A stretch of 64,000 bases of DNA from Micromonospora rhizosphaerae (lineage in GTDB: Bacteria > Actinomycetota > Actinomycetes > Mycobacteriales > Micromonosporaceae), in assembly GCF_900091465.1 (NCBI RefSeq), contig NZ_FMHV01000002.1, positions 1,798,001-1,862,000 of the forward strand. The letters run 5' to 3'. The position numbers were made by a program, and so were the translations under genes. The notes beneath the pieces are model-generated. The model saw nothing but the letters and a program-made list of their open reading frames with translations, searched no databases and was not told the DNA's origin. Shown one piece after another: positions 45,441-53,013 of this stretch (position 1 is its first letter; every line of letters starts with the position of its first letter).

Positions 45441-45473
45441 GACGATGACAAGATGAGGCTCGGGGAGGTCGAG

Positions 45474-46328
45474 ATGGAACCGAAGATGGTCCGGCAGATG
45501 TGGCAGCTCATCGAGCCGGTGCACGCGCTGCTCTACTACGCGCCGGAGCTGACCGAGGAGGCGGCCGCGCTGGGCCTGCCGACCGACGAGCGGTGGCCGA
45601 GCTACTTCGCTTGGCGGTCCGCCCCGCTCGGCCCGGCCGGGCCGCAGCTGGTCACGGCCACCTACTACAGCTTCAGCCCCCGAATGGTCGCCGAGTACGT
45701 GCCGGCGATCTGGTCGACCGCCGATCCCGCCAAGGTCCTCGACGCGCGACTCTCCGGGGTGGACCGCGCGCTGCGCGCCCTGCTAGGTGACCGGGTCCAT
45801 TCGCCGGAGCTGGCCGAGGCCGCCGCGCTGGCCCGCCGGGCCGCCGAGGCCGCCGACGTCGCCGGGCGTCCGCTGGCCGCCGCCAACGCCGACCTGCCCT
45901 GGCCGGACGCGCCGCACCTGGTGCTCTGGCAGGCCGCCACCGTGCTGCGCGAGCACCGCGGCGACGGGCACGTGGCCGCCCTGCTGACCGCCGGGCTCGA
46001 CCCGACCGAGGCGCTGGTCTCCTTCGCCGCCGTCGGGGCCGCGCCGGTCGAGGTCTTCGCCAGCCGCCGCTGGACCGAGGAGGAGTGGGCCGCCGCGCGT
46101 GATCGGCTCGCCACCCGTGGCCTGGTCGACGCCGCCGGCGTGGCGACCCCCGAGGGTCACCGGCTGCGCGACGAGGTGGAGCGGCGTACGGACGAACTCG
46201 CCGCGGCACCGTGGCGGGCGCTCGGCCCGGCGGCCGGTCGGCTGGCCCAGCTGGTCGCGCCGGTCACCCGGGCGGTGGTCGCCTCCGGAATGCTGCCCAC
46301 GCAGAGCACCCTGGGCATCCGCCGGTAG
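45474..46328 (+). CDS. SCO6745 family protein
   Basis: The 284-aa protein matches, from memory, actinobacterial SCO6745-like proteins: E-P-V-H-A-L-L-Y-Y-A-P-E near the N terminus, an F-A-W-R-S-A-P-L-G segment, and a C-terminal winged-helix-like region (R-W-T-E-E-E-W-A-A-A-R-D-R-L). The function is unknown; a MarR-like fold has been suggested by annotation. The ATG at 45474 has GGGGAGG 6-12 bases upstream; an ATG at 45453 is closer to the promoter but lacks one. Confidence 0.8.
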   Translation: MEPKMVRQMWQLIEPVHALLYYAPELTEEAAALGLPTDERWPSYFAWRSAPLGPAGPQLVTATYYSFSPRMVAEYVPAIWSTADPAKVLDARLSGVDRALRALLGDRVHSPELAEAAALARRAAEAADVAGRPLAAANADLPWPDAPHLVLWQAATVLREHRGDGHVAALLTAGLDPTEALVSFAAVGAAPVEVFASRRWTEEEWAAARDRLATRGLVDAAGVATPEGHRLRDEVERRTDELAAAPWRALGPAAGRLAQLVAPVTRAVVASGMLPTQSTLGIRR

Positions 46329-46496
46329 CGGTGACCGGGCTGGATCGTCGGTCAGCGTGACCTGGCGATCCAGGGTGGTGGGAGCGGTGGCGCCGGAGCG
46401 TGCCTGGCTGCCTACCGTGGGATGTGCCACTGAACGGACGGTGCTCCCGGTCCGTACCAGACGTCGGACCGAGATCGTCGGACGACTGGAGGCGCA

Positions 46497-47291
46497 GTGA
46501 AGGTACAGCGGAAGCACGTGCTGGCGGCGGGGGTGGCGGTGGTCGCCTCGGCGGTGGTGGCGGTCGGGACCGGGTTCGGCTTCGCCGACACCACACCCAC
46601 CCGGCCGAGCGCCTGCCAGGGGTCCGTCACGTTCTCGGCGGAGGGCGGGGCGCCCGCGGCGACGAGCGACCGGTTCCCGGTGGGGACCCGGCTGCGGGTG
46701 ACCAACCTGGACAACGGGAAGGCGGCGACCGTCACGGTGACCGGTCCGTCGGGCAGTTGCGTGCTGCTCAACGTGGCCGCAATGGAGTTGGTCAGGGAGT
46801 CGGGGAAGAACGTGATCCGGCGCAACCTGGTGGAACGTTTGGACGGCGGCGCGGCGCAGCCCGGTGGAGCGGCCCGGCCGGGCGGCGGAGCGCAGGCCGG
46901 CGGGCAGGCCCGGCCGGGCAACGCGCAGCAGCCGGGCGGCGCCCAGGCCGGCGGCGCCCAGGCCGGCGGCGCCCAGGCCGGCGGCGCCCAGGGCGGTGGG
47001 CAGTCGGGCGGCGCCCAGGGCGGCGGGCAGGCGGGCGGGGCGGCCGGGCGCAGCGTGTGTGCCGGGGCAATCACGTTCTCGGGCGAGGGTGGGGCGCCGG
47101 CCGCGACCAGCGACCGGTTTCCGGTGGGGACCCGGCTGCGGGTGACCAACCTGGACAACGGCAAGGCCGTGACGGTGACGGTGACCGGCCCCTCGGGCAG
47201 TTGTGTGCTGCTCAACGCCACGGCGATGGACCTCGTCCGCGAGCCGGGCAAGAACCTGATCCGCCGCAACGTGGTGGAGCTGCTCCGCTGA
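46497..47291 (+). CDS. Secreted protein with two near-identical beta-barrel-like domains
   Basis: The 264-aa product has a signal peptide (basic start, Ala/Val core, cleavage near residue 30). Then come two domains of about 65 residues, each with V/I-T-F-S-(A/G)-E-G-G-A-P-A-A-T-S-D-R-F-P-V-G and a G-S-C-V-L-L-N motif. They are joined by a 75-residue linker of G-G-A-Q repeats. The R-F-P-V-G-T-x-L-R-V-T-N pattern matches RlpA-like double-psi beta barrels. Each copy keeps two Cys that may pair. A cell-wall role is likely; catalytic Asp/His of lytic RlpA are not evident. Confidence 0.82.
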   Translation: MKVQRKHVLAAGVAVVASAVVAVGTGFGFADTTPTRPSACQGSVTFSAEGGAPAATSDRFPVGTRLRVTNLDNGKAATVTVTGPSGSCVLLNVAAMELVRESGKNVIRRNLVERLDGGAAQPGGAARPGGGAQAGGQARPGNAQQPGGAQAGGAQAGGAQAGGAQGGGQSGGAQGGGQAGGAAGRSVCAGAITFSGEGGAPAATSDRFPVGTRLRVTNLDNGKAVTVTVTGPSGSCVLLNATAMDLVREPGKNLIRRNVVELLR

Positions 47292-47297
47292 GCCGGA

Positions 47298-47336
47298 GGC
47301 GGGCGGGTGTCGCGCCGTGCGCCACACCCGCCCGCC
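47298..47336. terminator. Hairpin after the secreted protein gene
   Basis: A perfect 13-bp stem (GGCGGGCGGGTGT with ACACCCGCCCGCC) and 13-base loop starts 7 bases after the stop. It lies between convergent genes. Confidence 0.75.
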
Positions 47337-47357
47337 ATCCGGCGGCGCGGGGCATTG

Positions 47358-47407
47358 GGTGGAACACCATGTGTCTCCTGGCGCTGTGGCACCCATGTTG
47401 TTCCACC
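47358..47407. repeat. Palindromic repeat family F, copy 1
   Basis: Arms GGTGGAACACCATG (47358-47371) and CATGTTGTTCCACC (47394-47407) match at 13 of 14 positions. A related element lies at 49960-50010 on the far side of the GntR-ABC operon. Confidence 0.8.
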
Positions 47408-47480
47408 GAGGCGCGCCGGTCGCGGCGACGCGGCCTCGCGGTCGGAGCGTCGGGGGCGCGGACCCGCCCAGGCGGCGGGG

Positions 47481-48470
47481 TCAGGCGATGCGGCGGATGC
47501 GGCGGAAGGCGAGGTAGAGCAGGAGCGCGGCCAGGGCGACGAAGATGCCGGTCTCGATGCCCTGGAACAGCCAGAACCGATCCGCCGGCTGGTAGAGCTG
47601 CCAGTTGTAGGCGCCCGGTCCGACACCCAGCTCCGCGCCGCAGGCACCGCCGCCCGGCCCCTGAGCACCCGGCGGACACATGATCTGGGTGTCGGCCGCC
47701 ACCATCTTCCCGTCGGCGGCGCGGACCCCGCTGGCGAGGATCCAGTCGCCCCGGCTCTCCCTCAGCAGCTCGGTCCCCTCGATGGGGAAGGTGAGCGTAC
47801 GGGCGGGCTGGTAGTGCGGCCTGGCCAGGATCGCCACCGCCGCGCGTACGCCGATGAGCCCGACCAGGGTGACGGTCATGGCGGGCAACATCCGGCGCCA
47901 GAGCGTGCCGGCGAAGATGCCGAGCGCCACGGCGAAGAGGGTGTAGCCGATCGGGGCGACGCCCTGCAGGTCGAAGACGATGAAGCCGAGCCGGCCCTCG
48001 CGTGCGGCGTGGGTCAGCGGGCTGACCCACCACGACATGCCCAGCCCGTAGCAGACCGCTGCGGTCACGGTGACCGCGACGACCAGCCCGAGCTTCACCA
48101 CGGCCCAGTGCGTCCGGCCGACGCTCTGGGTCCAGGCGAACCGGTGCGTGCCGTGCTCCACCTCCCGGGCGACCAGCGGGGCACCCCAGAACAGGCCGAC
48201 GAGCATCGGCAGGACGAGCAGCAGGACGGCGACGAGGTTCAGGCTGCCGTACCGGTTGGTGAATCGGCGGAAGCCTGCCTCGCAGCCGTCAACGGTCGCC
48301 GGGGTCACGTCCGTGGCGGCCAGTTGGCGGACGCAGTCCGGCAGCCCGAGCTCGGTGAAGGTGTGCCGCATCGACAGGCCGATCGGGATCATCAGGGCGG
48401 CCAGGGCCGCGAACCCGATGAGGGTGAACAGAAGCTGCTTGCGGTGCTGCCGCCAGGCCAGCCAGATCAC
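47481..48470 (-). CDS. ABC transporter permease
   Basis: The 329-aa membrane protein has six hydrophobic segments (first at about residues 17-37, last near the C terminus) and a large Cys-containing extracellular loop between the last two. The pattern W-L-A-W-R-Q-H-R and W-G-A-P-L-V-A-R-E-V-E-H-G-T fits actinobacterial ABC-2-like exporters. The GTG at 48470 overlaps the ATPase stop as GTGA. The exported compound is unknown. Confidence 0.88.
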   Translation of the reverse strand: MIWLAWRQHRKQLLFTLIGFAALAALMIPIGLSMRHTFTELGLPDCVRQLAATDVTPATVDGCEAGFRRFTNRYGSLNLVAVLLLVLPMLVGLFWGAPLVAREVEHGTHRFAWTQSVGRTHWAVVKLGLVVAVTVTAAVCYGLGMSWWVSPLTHAAREGRLGFIVFDLQGVAPIGYTLFAVALGIFAGTLWRRMLPAMTVTLVGLIGVRAAVAILARPHYQPARTLTFPIEGTELLRESRGDWILASGVRAADGKMVAADTQIMCPPGAQGPGGGACGAELGVGPGAYNWQLYQPADRFWLFQGIETGIFVALAALLLYLAFRRIRRIA

Positions 48471-49357
48471 GCGGGCACCCCCCACTCGGTGTGACGCGAC
48501 GTCGTGTCGCCGTCGGCCAGGTAGGCCAGGATGATGTCCTCCAGGCCGACCTCGCGGACGGACCAGGAGGGATCGTCGATCGCGCCGCCCGTACGGACCA
48601 GCAGCGTCGACTGACGGTCGGTGTGGCTTTCCCGGACCACGGCCTCGACTCCGCTGGGCGAACGGCCGCCGTTGCGGGGGCCCACGAGTTGCCGGTGCCC
48701 GGCCACGAGGTCGTCGACCGCGCCGACGAGCTGCACCCGAGCGGCGTGCAGCACCATCAGGTAGTCGCAGACCCGTTCCAGGTCGGCCAGCAGGTGCGAG
48801 GAGAGCAGCACCGTCGTCTCGGAATCGGCGACGCTGCCCATCAGCGACTGCAGGAACTCCCGACGGGCCAGCGGATCCAGGCTGGCGACCGGTTCGTCGA
48901 GCAGCAGCAGCCGGGGCCGTTTCGCCAGCGCGAGCGCCAGCGCGACCTGGGCGCGTTGGCCGCCGGAGAGCTTGCCGACCGGCAGGTTCGGTGGGATGCC
49001 GAGCTGGGCGAGCCGGTTGCGGGCCAGCGCGGCGTCCCAGCGCTTGTTCATCCGGCCGCAGAGGTGGACCAGTTCGGCGGCGGTGAAGTCGCGGTAGAGC
49101 GGGGTGTCCTGAGCGACGAATCCGATCTCCGGCAGGACCGCCGGATTGTCGTACGGCGACTGGCCGAAGACGCGCACCGCGCCGGCGTCCGGCCGGAGCA
49201 GGCCGACGGCGAGATGCAGGAGCGTGCTCTTGCCGGCGCCGTTGGGGCCGACGAGGGCGGCGATCCGCCCGGCGGGCAGGCGCAGCGAGCAGTCCCGCAG
49301 CGCCCAGGTTCTCCCGTACCGCTTGCCGAGCTGCTCGGCCTCCAACGCGATCTCCAT
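48467..49357 (-). CDS. ABC transporter ATP-binding protein
   Basis: The 296-aa ATPase has Walker A G-P-N-G-A-G-K-S-T, signature L-S-G-G-Q-R-A-Q and Walker B L-L-L-L-D-E-P-V-A-S-L-D. The ATG at 49357 has GAGAGG 7-12 bases upstream; an ATG at 49372 that overlaps the GntR stop (ATGA) is the alternative. The order regulator-ATPase-permease is that of YtrA-type operons that respond to cell-wall antibiotics. Confidence 0.92.
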   Translation of the reverse strand: MEIALEAEQLGKRYGRTWALRDCSLRLPAGRIAALVGPNGAGKSTLLHLAVGLLRPDAGAVRVFGQSPYDNPAVLPEIGFVAQDTPLYRDFTAAELVHLCGRMNKRWDAALARNRLAQLGIPPNLPVGKLSGGQRAQVALALALAKRPRLLLLDEPVASLDPLARREFLQSLMGSVADSETTVLLSSHLLADLERVCDYLMVLHAARVQLVGAVDDLVAGHRQLVGPRNGGRSPSGVEAVVRESHTDRQSTLLVRTGGAIDDPSWSVREVGLEDIILAYLADGDTTSRHTEWGVPA

Positions 49358-49368
49358 CGGGTGTCCTC

Positions 49369-49785
49369 TCATCCTGCTGAGGCGGGCTCGGCGCGCGGCG
49401 TCTCGGCGGCCGGCGCGGCCCGCATGGTGGTCTCGACCAGGGCGGTGACGTCTTCGGGGGTGAGACCGGCGGCCCGGGCGCGGTGCAGCCAGGCCACCAG
49501 CTCCTCGCGCAGCTCGGCCTGATCGGCCAGGGACGAACCGGCGAGGGTGCGGCGGACGAAGGTGCCCACCCCGGGGCGCCCCTCCACCAGACCCTCGATC
49601 TCCAGCTCGCGGTACGCCTTCAGCACCGTGTTGGGGTTGATGGCCAGCGACTGCGCGACGTCGCGGACCTTGGGCAGCTGGTCGCCGGGCGCCAGCAGCC
49701 CCACCCGCAGGGCCTGCTTCACCTGCTGGATCAGCTGCACGTAGGTGTTCACCTTGGACCGGCCGTCCAGCACGAACTCGATCAC
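49369..49785 (-). CDS. GntR family regulator, YtrA subfamily
   Basis: The 138-aa protein has the GntR winged helix (Y-V-Q-L-I-Q-Q-V-K-Q-A-L-R-V-G-L-L-A-P-G-D-Q-L-P-K-V-R-D-V-A) and a short C-terminal helical region, too small for a FadR or UTRA ligand domain, as in YtrA. It is the first gene of the ABC operon. A matching inverted repeat lies just upstream, so it probably represses its own operon. Confidence 0.9.
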   Translation of the reverse strand: MIEFVLDGRSKVNTYVQLIQQVKQALRVGLLAPGDQLPKVRDVAQSLAINPNTVLKAYRELEIEGLVEGRPGVGTFVRRTLAGSSLADQAELREELVAWLHRARAAGLTPEDVTALVETTMRAAPAAETPRAEPASAG

Positions 49786-49801
49786 CCAGGACCAACCCCT
49801 C

Positions 49802-49819
49802 TATTGTCCTACGACAGTA
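49802..49819 (-). promoter_or_regulatory. Probable YtrA-type operator
   Basis: An inverted repeat TATTGTC-N4-GACAGTA (6 of 7 positions symmetric) stands 17-34 bases before the GntR start, in a local AT-rich patch. Its position fits autoregulation. Confidence 0.6.
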
Positions 49820-49959
49820 AGACTATGGGGCAGCATGGCGGGGCGGAGCCGTTCTGTCAACGACCTGGCGTGTCAGGGAAGGGCATACGGTCGAACGTGG
49901 AGCCGGCGGTGCTGGTCGCGGCGCTGTGGGCGGCGATCCGCCCCCGGCGACGGCGGTGA

Positions 49960-50010
49960 GTGGCACGCGATGGGTGTCACGGAGGACGGGAGACACCCAT
50001 GGCGTTCCAC
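49960..50010. repeat. Palindromic repeat family F, copy 2
   Basis: Arms GTGGCACGCGATGGGTGTC (49960-49978) and GACACCCATGGCGTTCCAC (49992-50010) match at 17 of 19 positions. It lies between the GntR start region and the gabT stop. Confidence 0.8.
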
Positions 50011-50098
50011 CGGCCGGATTCCCCAGGCGGGTCGCACGAGGGTGGAACGGCGACGGGCGCCGCGCGGTGCCGGCGCGACGCCCGTCGGTCCGCTCGAC

Positions 50099-51370
50099 TC
50101 AGCCGAAAGCGGCGTCCAGGATGTCCAGTCCGCGGGCCAGGTCGTCGTCGGAGATGACCAGCGGGGGCAGGAAGCGCAGCACGTTGCCGTACGTGCCGCA
50201 GGTGAGGGTGAGCAGGCCGGCGGCGTGGCAGGCCGCCGAGACCGCCGCGGTGGCGGCCGGGTCGGGGATGAGGGTGCCGGGCTGCACCAGCTCCACGGCG
50301 AGCATCGCACCGCGGCCGCGTACCTCGGCGACGCGCGGGTCGCGCTCGGCGATGGCACGCAGCCGGGCGCCCATCACCGACTCGATCCGCCGGGCCGCGG
50401 CGGCCAGGTCCAGCTCGTGCATGGTCTCGATGGCGGCCAGCGCGGCGGCGCAGGCGATCGGGTTGCCGCCGTAGGTGCCGCCGAGGCCGCCGACGTGCAC
50501 CGCGTCCATCAGGTCCGCCCGCCCGGTCACCGCCGCGAGGGGCAGGCCACCGGCGATGCCCTTGGCCAGGGTGATCAGGTCGGGCTCGACGCCCTCGTGC
50601 TGGCAGGCGAACCAGTCGCCGGTCCGGCAGAACCCGGTCTGGATCTCGTCGGCGATGAAGACCACCCCGGCCGCCGTCGCCCACGTGCGCAGCGCCGGCA
50701 GGAACCCTTCTGCGGGTACGACGAAGCCGCCCTCGCCCTGGATCGGCTCGATCAGCAGCGCGGCGACGTTCTCCGCGCCGACCTGCTTCTCCACCATCTC
50801 GATGGCCCGCGCGGCGGCGTCCGCGCCGGACAGGCCGCCGTCGCGCAGCGGGTACGACATCGGCACCCGGTAGATCTCCCCGGCGAACGGTCCGAACCGG
50901 TGCTTGTACGGCATGTTCTTCGCCGTCAACGCCATGGTCAGGTTGGTCCGACCGTGGTACGCGTGGTCGAAGACCACCACCGCCGGCCGCCCGGTGGCGT
51001 GCCGGGCGATCTTCACGGCGTTCTCCACCGCCTCGGCGCCGGAGTTGAACAGCGCCGAGCGCTTCTCGAAGTTCCCCGGGGTCAGCGCGTTGAGCTGCTC
51101 GCAGACCGCCACGTACGACTCGTAGGGGGCGACCATGAAGCAGGTGTGGGTGAAGCGCTCGACCTGCGCCTTCACCGCCTCGACGACCCGCGGGGCGGAG
51201 TTGCCGACGTTGGTCACCGCGATGCCGGCGGCGAAGTCGATCCACTCCCGGCCGTCGACGTCGGTGATGGTGCCGCCGCCGGCCCGATCCACGTAGGACG
51301 GGATGACACTGCCGACGCCCCGGGCGACCGCCGCCCCGCGCCGCTTGTGCAGTTCCTCAGACGATGCCAT
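50099..51370 (-). CDS. gabT: 4-aminobutyrate aminotransferase
   Basis: Moves the amino group of GABA to 2-oxoglutarate, giving succinate semialdehyde. The 423-aa class III aminotransferase has N-S-G-A-E-A-V-E-N-A-V-K, H-G-R-T-N-L-T-M-A-L-T, the PLP Asp in F-I-A-D-E-I-Q and the Schiff-base Lys in L-A-K-G-I-A-G-G-L-P. The ATG at 51370 begins M-A-S-S-E-E-L; upstream frame is repeat A sequence. It is 13 bases past repeat A copy 4 and 64 bases after the aldehyde dehydrogenase gene, with which it forms an operon. Confidence 0.93.
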   Translation of the reverse strand: MASSEELHKRRGAAVARGVGSVIPSYVDRAGGGTITDVDGREWIDFAAGIAVTNVGNSAPRVVEAVKAQVERFTHTCFMVAPYESYVAVCEQLNALTPGNFEKRSALFNSGAEAVENAVKIARHATGRPAVVVFDHAYHGRTNLTMALTAKNMPYKHRFGPFAGEIYRVPMSYPLRDGGLSGADAAARAIEMVEKQVGAENVAALLIEPIQGEGGFVVPAEGFLPALRTWATAAGVVFIADEIQTGFCRTGDWFACQHEGVEPDLITLAKGIAGGLPLAAVTGRADLMDAVHVGGLGGTYGGNPIACAAALAAIETMHELDLAAAARRIESVMGARLRAIAERDPRVAEVRGRGAMLAVELVQPGTLIPDPAATAAVSAACHAAGLLTLTCGTYGNVLRFLPPLVISDDDLARGLDILDAAFG

Positions 51371-51382
51371 GAACTGTGCCTT

Positions 51383-51434
51383 CTTTCGTTCGCGACTGCG
51401 GGGCTCGCAAACCCGGCTCACTCCTCGCGCTTCA
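51383..51434 (-). repeat. Repeat family A, copy 4, between aldehyde dehydrogenase and gabT
   Basis: On the minus strand the copy reads TGAAGCGCGAGGAGTGAGC, then a 5-base change, then TTGCGAGCCCCGCAGTCGCG and AACGAAAG. It begins immediately after the TAG stop of the aldehyde dehydrogenase and ends 13 bases before the gabT start, providing GAAAGAAGG as ribosome-binding site. Confidence 0.88.
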
Positions 51435-52871
51435 CTAGGCCTCGATGTTGTGCATGACGTGCTTGATCCGGGTGTAGTCCTCCAGGCTGTAGACCGAGAG
51501 GTCCTTGCCGTGCCCGGAGTGCTTGAAGCCGCCGTGCGGCATCTCCGAGATGAACGGGATGTGGGTGTTCACCCAGACGCAGCCGAAGTCGAGCCGGCGG
51601 GTCATGCGCATCGCCAGGCCGTGGTCCTTGGTCCAGACCGAGGCCGACAGGCCGTACTCGACGCCGTTGGCCCAGCGCACCGCCTCGTCCTCGTCCGAGA
51701 AGCGCTGCACGGTGATGACCGGCCCGAACACCTCGTCCTGGATGATCTCGTCGGCCTGCTGCACGCCGGAGACCACCGTCGGGGAGTAGAAGTAGCCGCG
51801 CTCGCCGACCTGCGAGCCGCCGGTCTCGACCTTCGCGTGGTCCGGCAGGCGGTCCAGGAAGCCGCGCACCCGGGCGAGCTGGTTGGCGTTGTTCAGCGGG
51901 CCGTAGAGCACGTCCTCGTCGTCCGGCGCGCCGGTCTTGGTGTTGCGGGCCTGGTCGGCGAGGGCGGCCACGAAGTCGTCGTAGATGCCGGGGCCGGCGA
52001 GCACGCGGGTGGCGGCGGTGCAGTCCTGGCCGGCGTTGAAGTAGCCGCCGATCGCGATCGCCTCGGCCGCCGCGGCGATGTCCGCGTCGTCGAAGAGCAC
52101 CACCGGGGCCTTGCCGCCCAGCTCCAGGTGGGTCCGCTTGAGGTCCGGCGCGGCGGCCGCGGCGACCTCCATGCCCGCGCGGGTCGAGCCCGTGATCGAC
52201 ACCAGCTGCGGGGTCGGGTGGGAGACGAGGGCGCGACCGGTGTCCCGGTTGCCGCAGACCACGTTGAACACGCCCGGCGGGAAGAATTCGGAGGCGATCT
52301 CGGCCAGCAGCAGCGTCGACACCGGGGTGGTGTCGGAGGGCTTGAGCACCACGGTGTTGCCGGCGGCCAGGGCCGGGGCGATCTTCCAGACCGCCATCAT
52401 CAGCGGGTAGTTCCAGGGCGTCACCTGGGCGCAGACGCCGATCGGCTCCCGCCGCACGTACGAGGTGTGGCCGGCCATGTACTCGCCGGCCGAGCGGCCC
52501 TCGAGGAGGCGGGCGGCGCCGGCGAAGAAGCGGAACTGGTCGACGGCCGGCGGCAGCTCCTCGTCGGCGGTGAGCTGGCGGGGCTTGCCGGTGTTGCGTA
52601 CCTCGGCGTCGACCAGCTCGGCGGCCCGGGCCTCGACCGCGTCGGCCAGCTTGAGCAGGGCCTTCTGCCGTTCGGCGGGGGTGGTGTCCCGCCAGGTCTC
52701 GAAGGCGCTGGCGGCGGCCTTCATCGCCGCGTCCACGTCCGCCGCGCCGGAGACCGGTGCCTGGGCGAAGACCGCGCCGGTACACGGGTCGATCAGGTCG
52801 GCGTAGCCGCCGTCCACCGGGTCGACGTACTCGCCGTTGACGAAGTTGCGCAGCTGCTGCTGGTCGCTCAT
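51435..52871 (-). CDS. Aldehyde dehydrogenase, probable 4-aminobutyraldehyde dehydrogenase
   Basis: NAD-dependent oxidation of an aminoaldehyde, most likely 4-aminobutanal to GABA, the substrate of the next gene product. The 478-aa protein has P-W-N-Y-P-L-M-M, the catalytic Glu in L-E-L-G-G-K, and the catalytic Cys in F-N-A-G-Q-D-C-T-A. The N-G-E-Y-V-D-P start and N-A-G-Q-D-C-T-A-A segment match the PatD/YdcW group. The ATG at 52871 has GGAG upstream and shares a -10 element with the aminotransferase operon. Confidence 0.9.
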   Translation of the reverse strand: MSDQQQLRNFVNGEYVDPVDGGYADLIDPCTGAVFAQAPVSGAADVDAAMKAAASAFETWRDTTPAERQKALLKLADAVEARAAELVDAEVRNTGKPRQLTADEELPPAVDQFRFFAGAARLLEGRSAGEYMAGHTSYVRREPIGVCAQVTPWNYPLMMAVWKIAPALAAGNTVVLKPSDTTPVSTLLLAEIASEFFPPGVFNVVCGNRDTGRALVSHPTPQLVSITGSTRAGMEVAAAAAPDLKRTHLELGGKAPVVLFDDADIAAAAEAIAIGGYFNAGQDCTAATRVLAGPGIYDDFVAALADQARNTKTGAPDDEDVLYGPLNNANQLARVRGFLDRLPDHAKVETGGSQVGERGYFYSPTVVSGVQQADEIIQDEVFGPVITVQRFSDEDEAVRWANGVEYGLSASVWTKDHGLAMRMTRRLDFGCVWVNTHIPFISEMPHGGFKHSGHGKDLSVYSLEDYTRIKHVMHNIEA

Positions 52872-52911
52872 CAGAAGTCTCCGAGGGATGGCCGGGGGTG
52901 AGGTCAGCGGA

Positions 52912-52921
52912 GGTTATCGCA
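52912..52921 (-). promoter_or_regulatory. -10 element of the aldehyde dehydrogenase-gabT operon
   Basis: On the minus strand TGCGATAACC, identical to the element at 35661-35670, about 41 bases before the start. The 140-base region between this gene and the divergent aldehyde dehydrogenase is clearly AT-richer than its surroundings. Confidence 0.45.
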
Positions 52922-53013
52922 ATCTGACTGCCATCTTGGCTACTGAATTCGCGGCAGACAAGGCCTTGAGCAACTGTTTCCGCGCGGGCGGACGTCGTCT
53001 ACGCTGCCGAGGT

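Noticed and set aside
46900..47040. Short direct repeats that could suggest a CRISPR or satellite array
   Set aside because: They encode the G-G-A-Q linker in frame; there are no spacers and no cas genes in the window.
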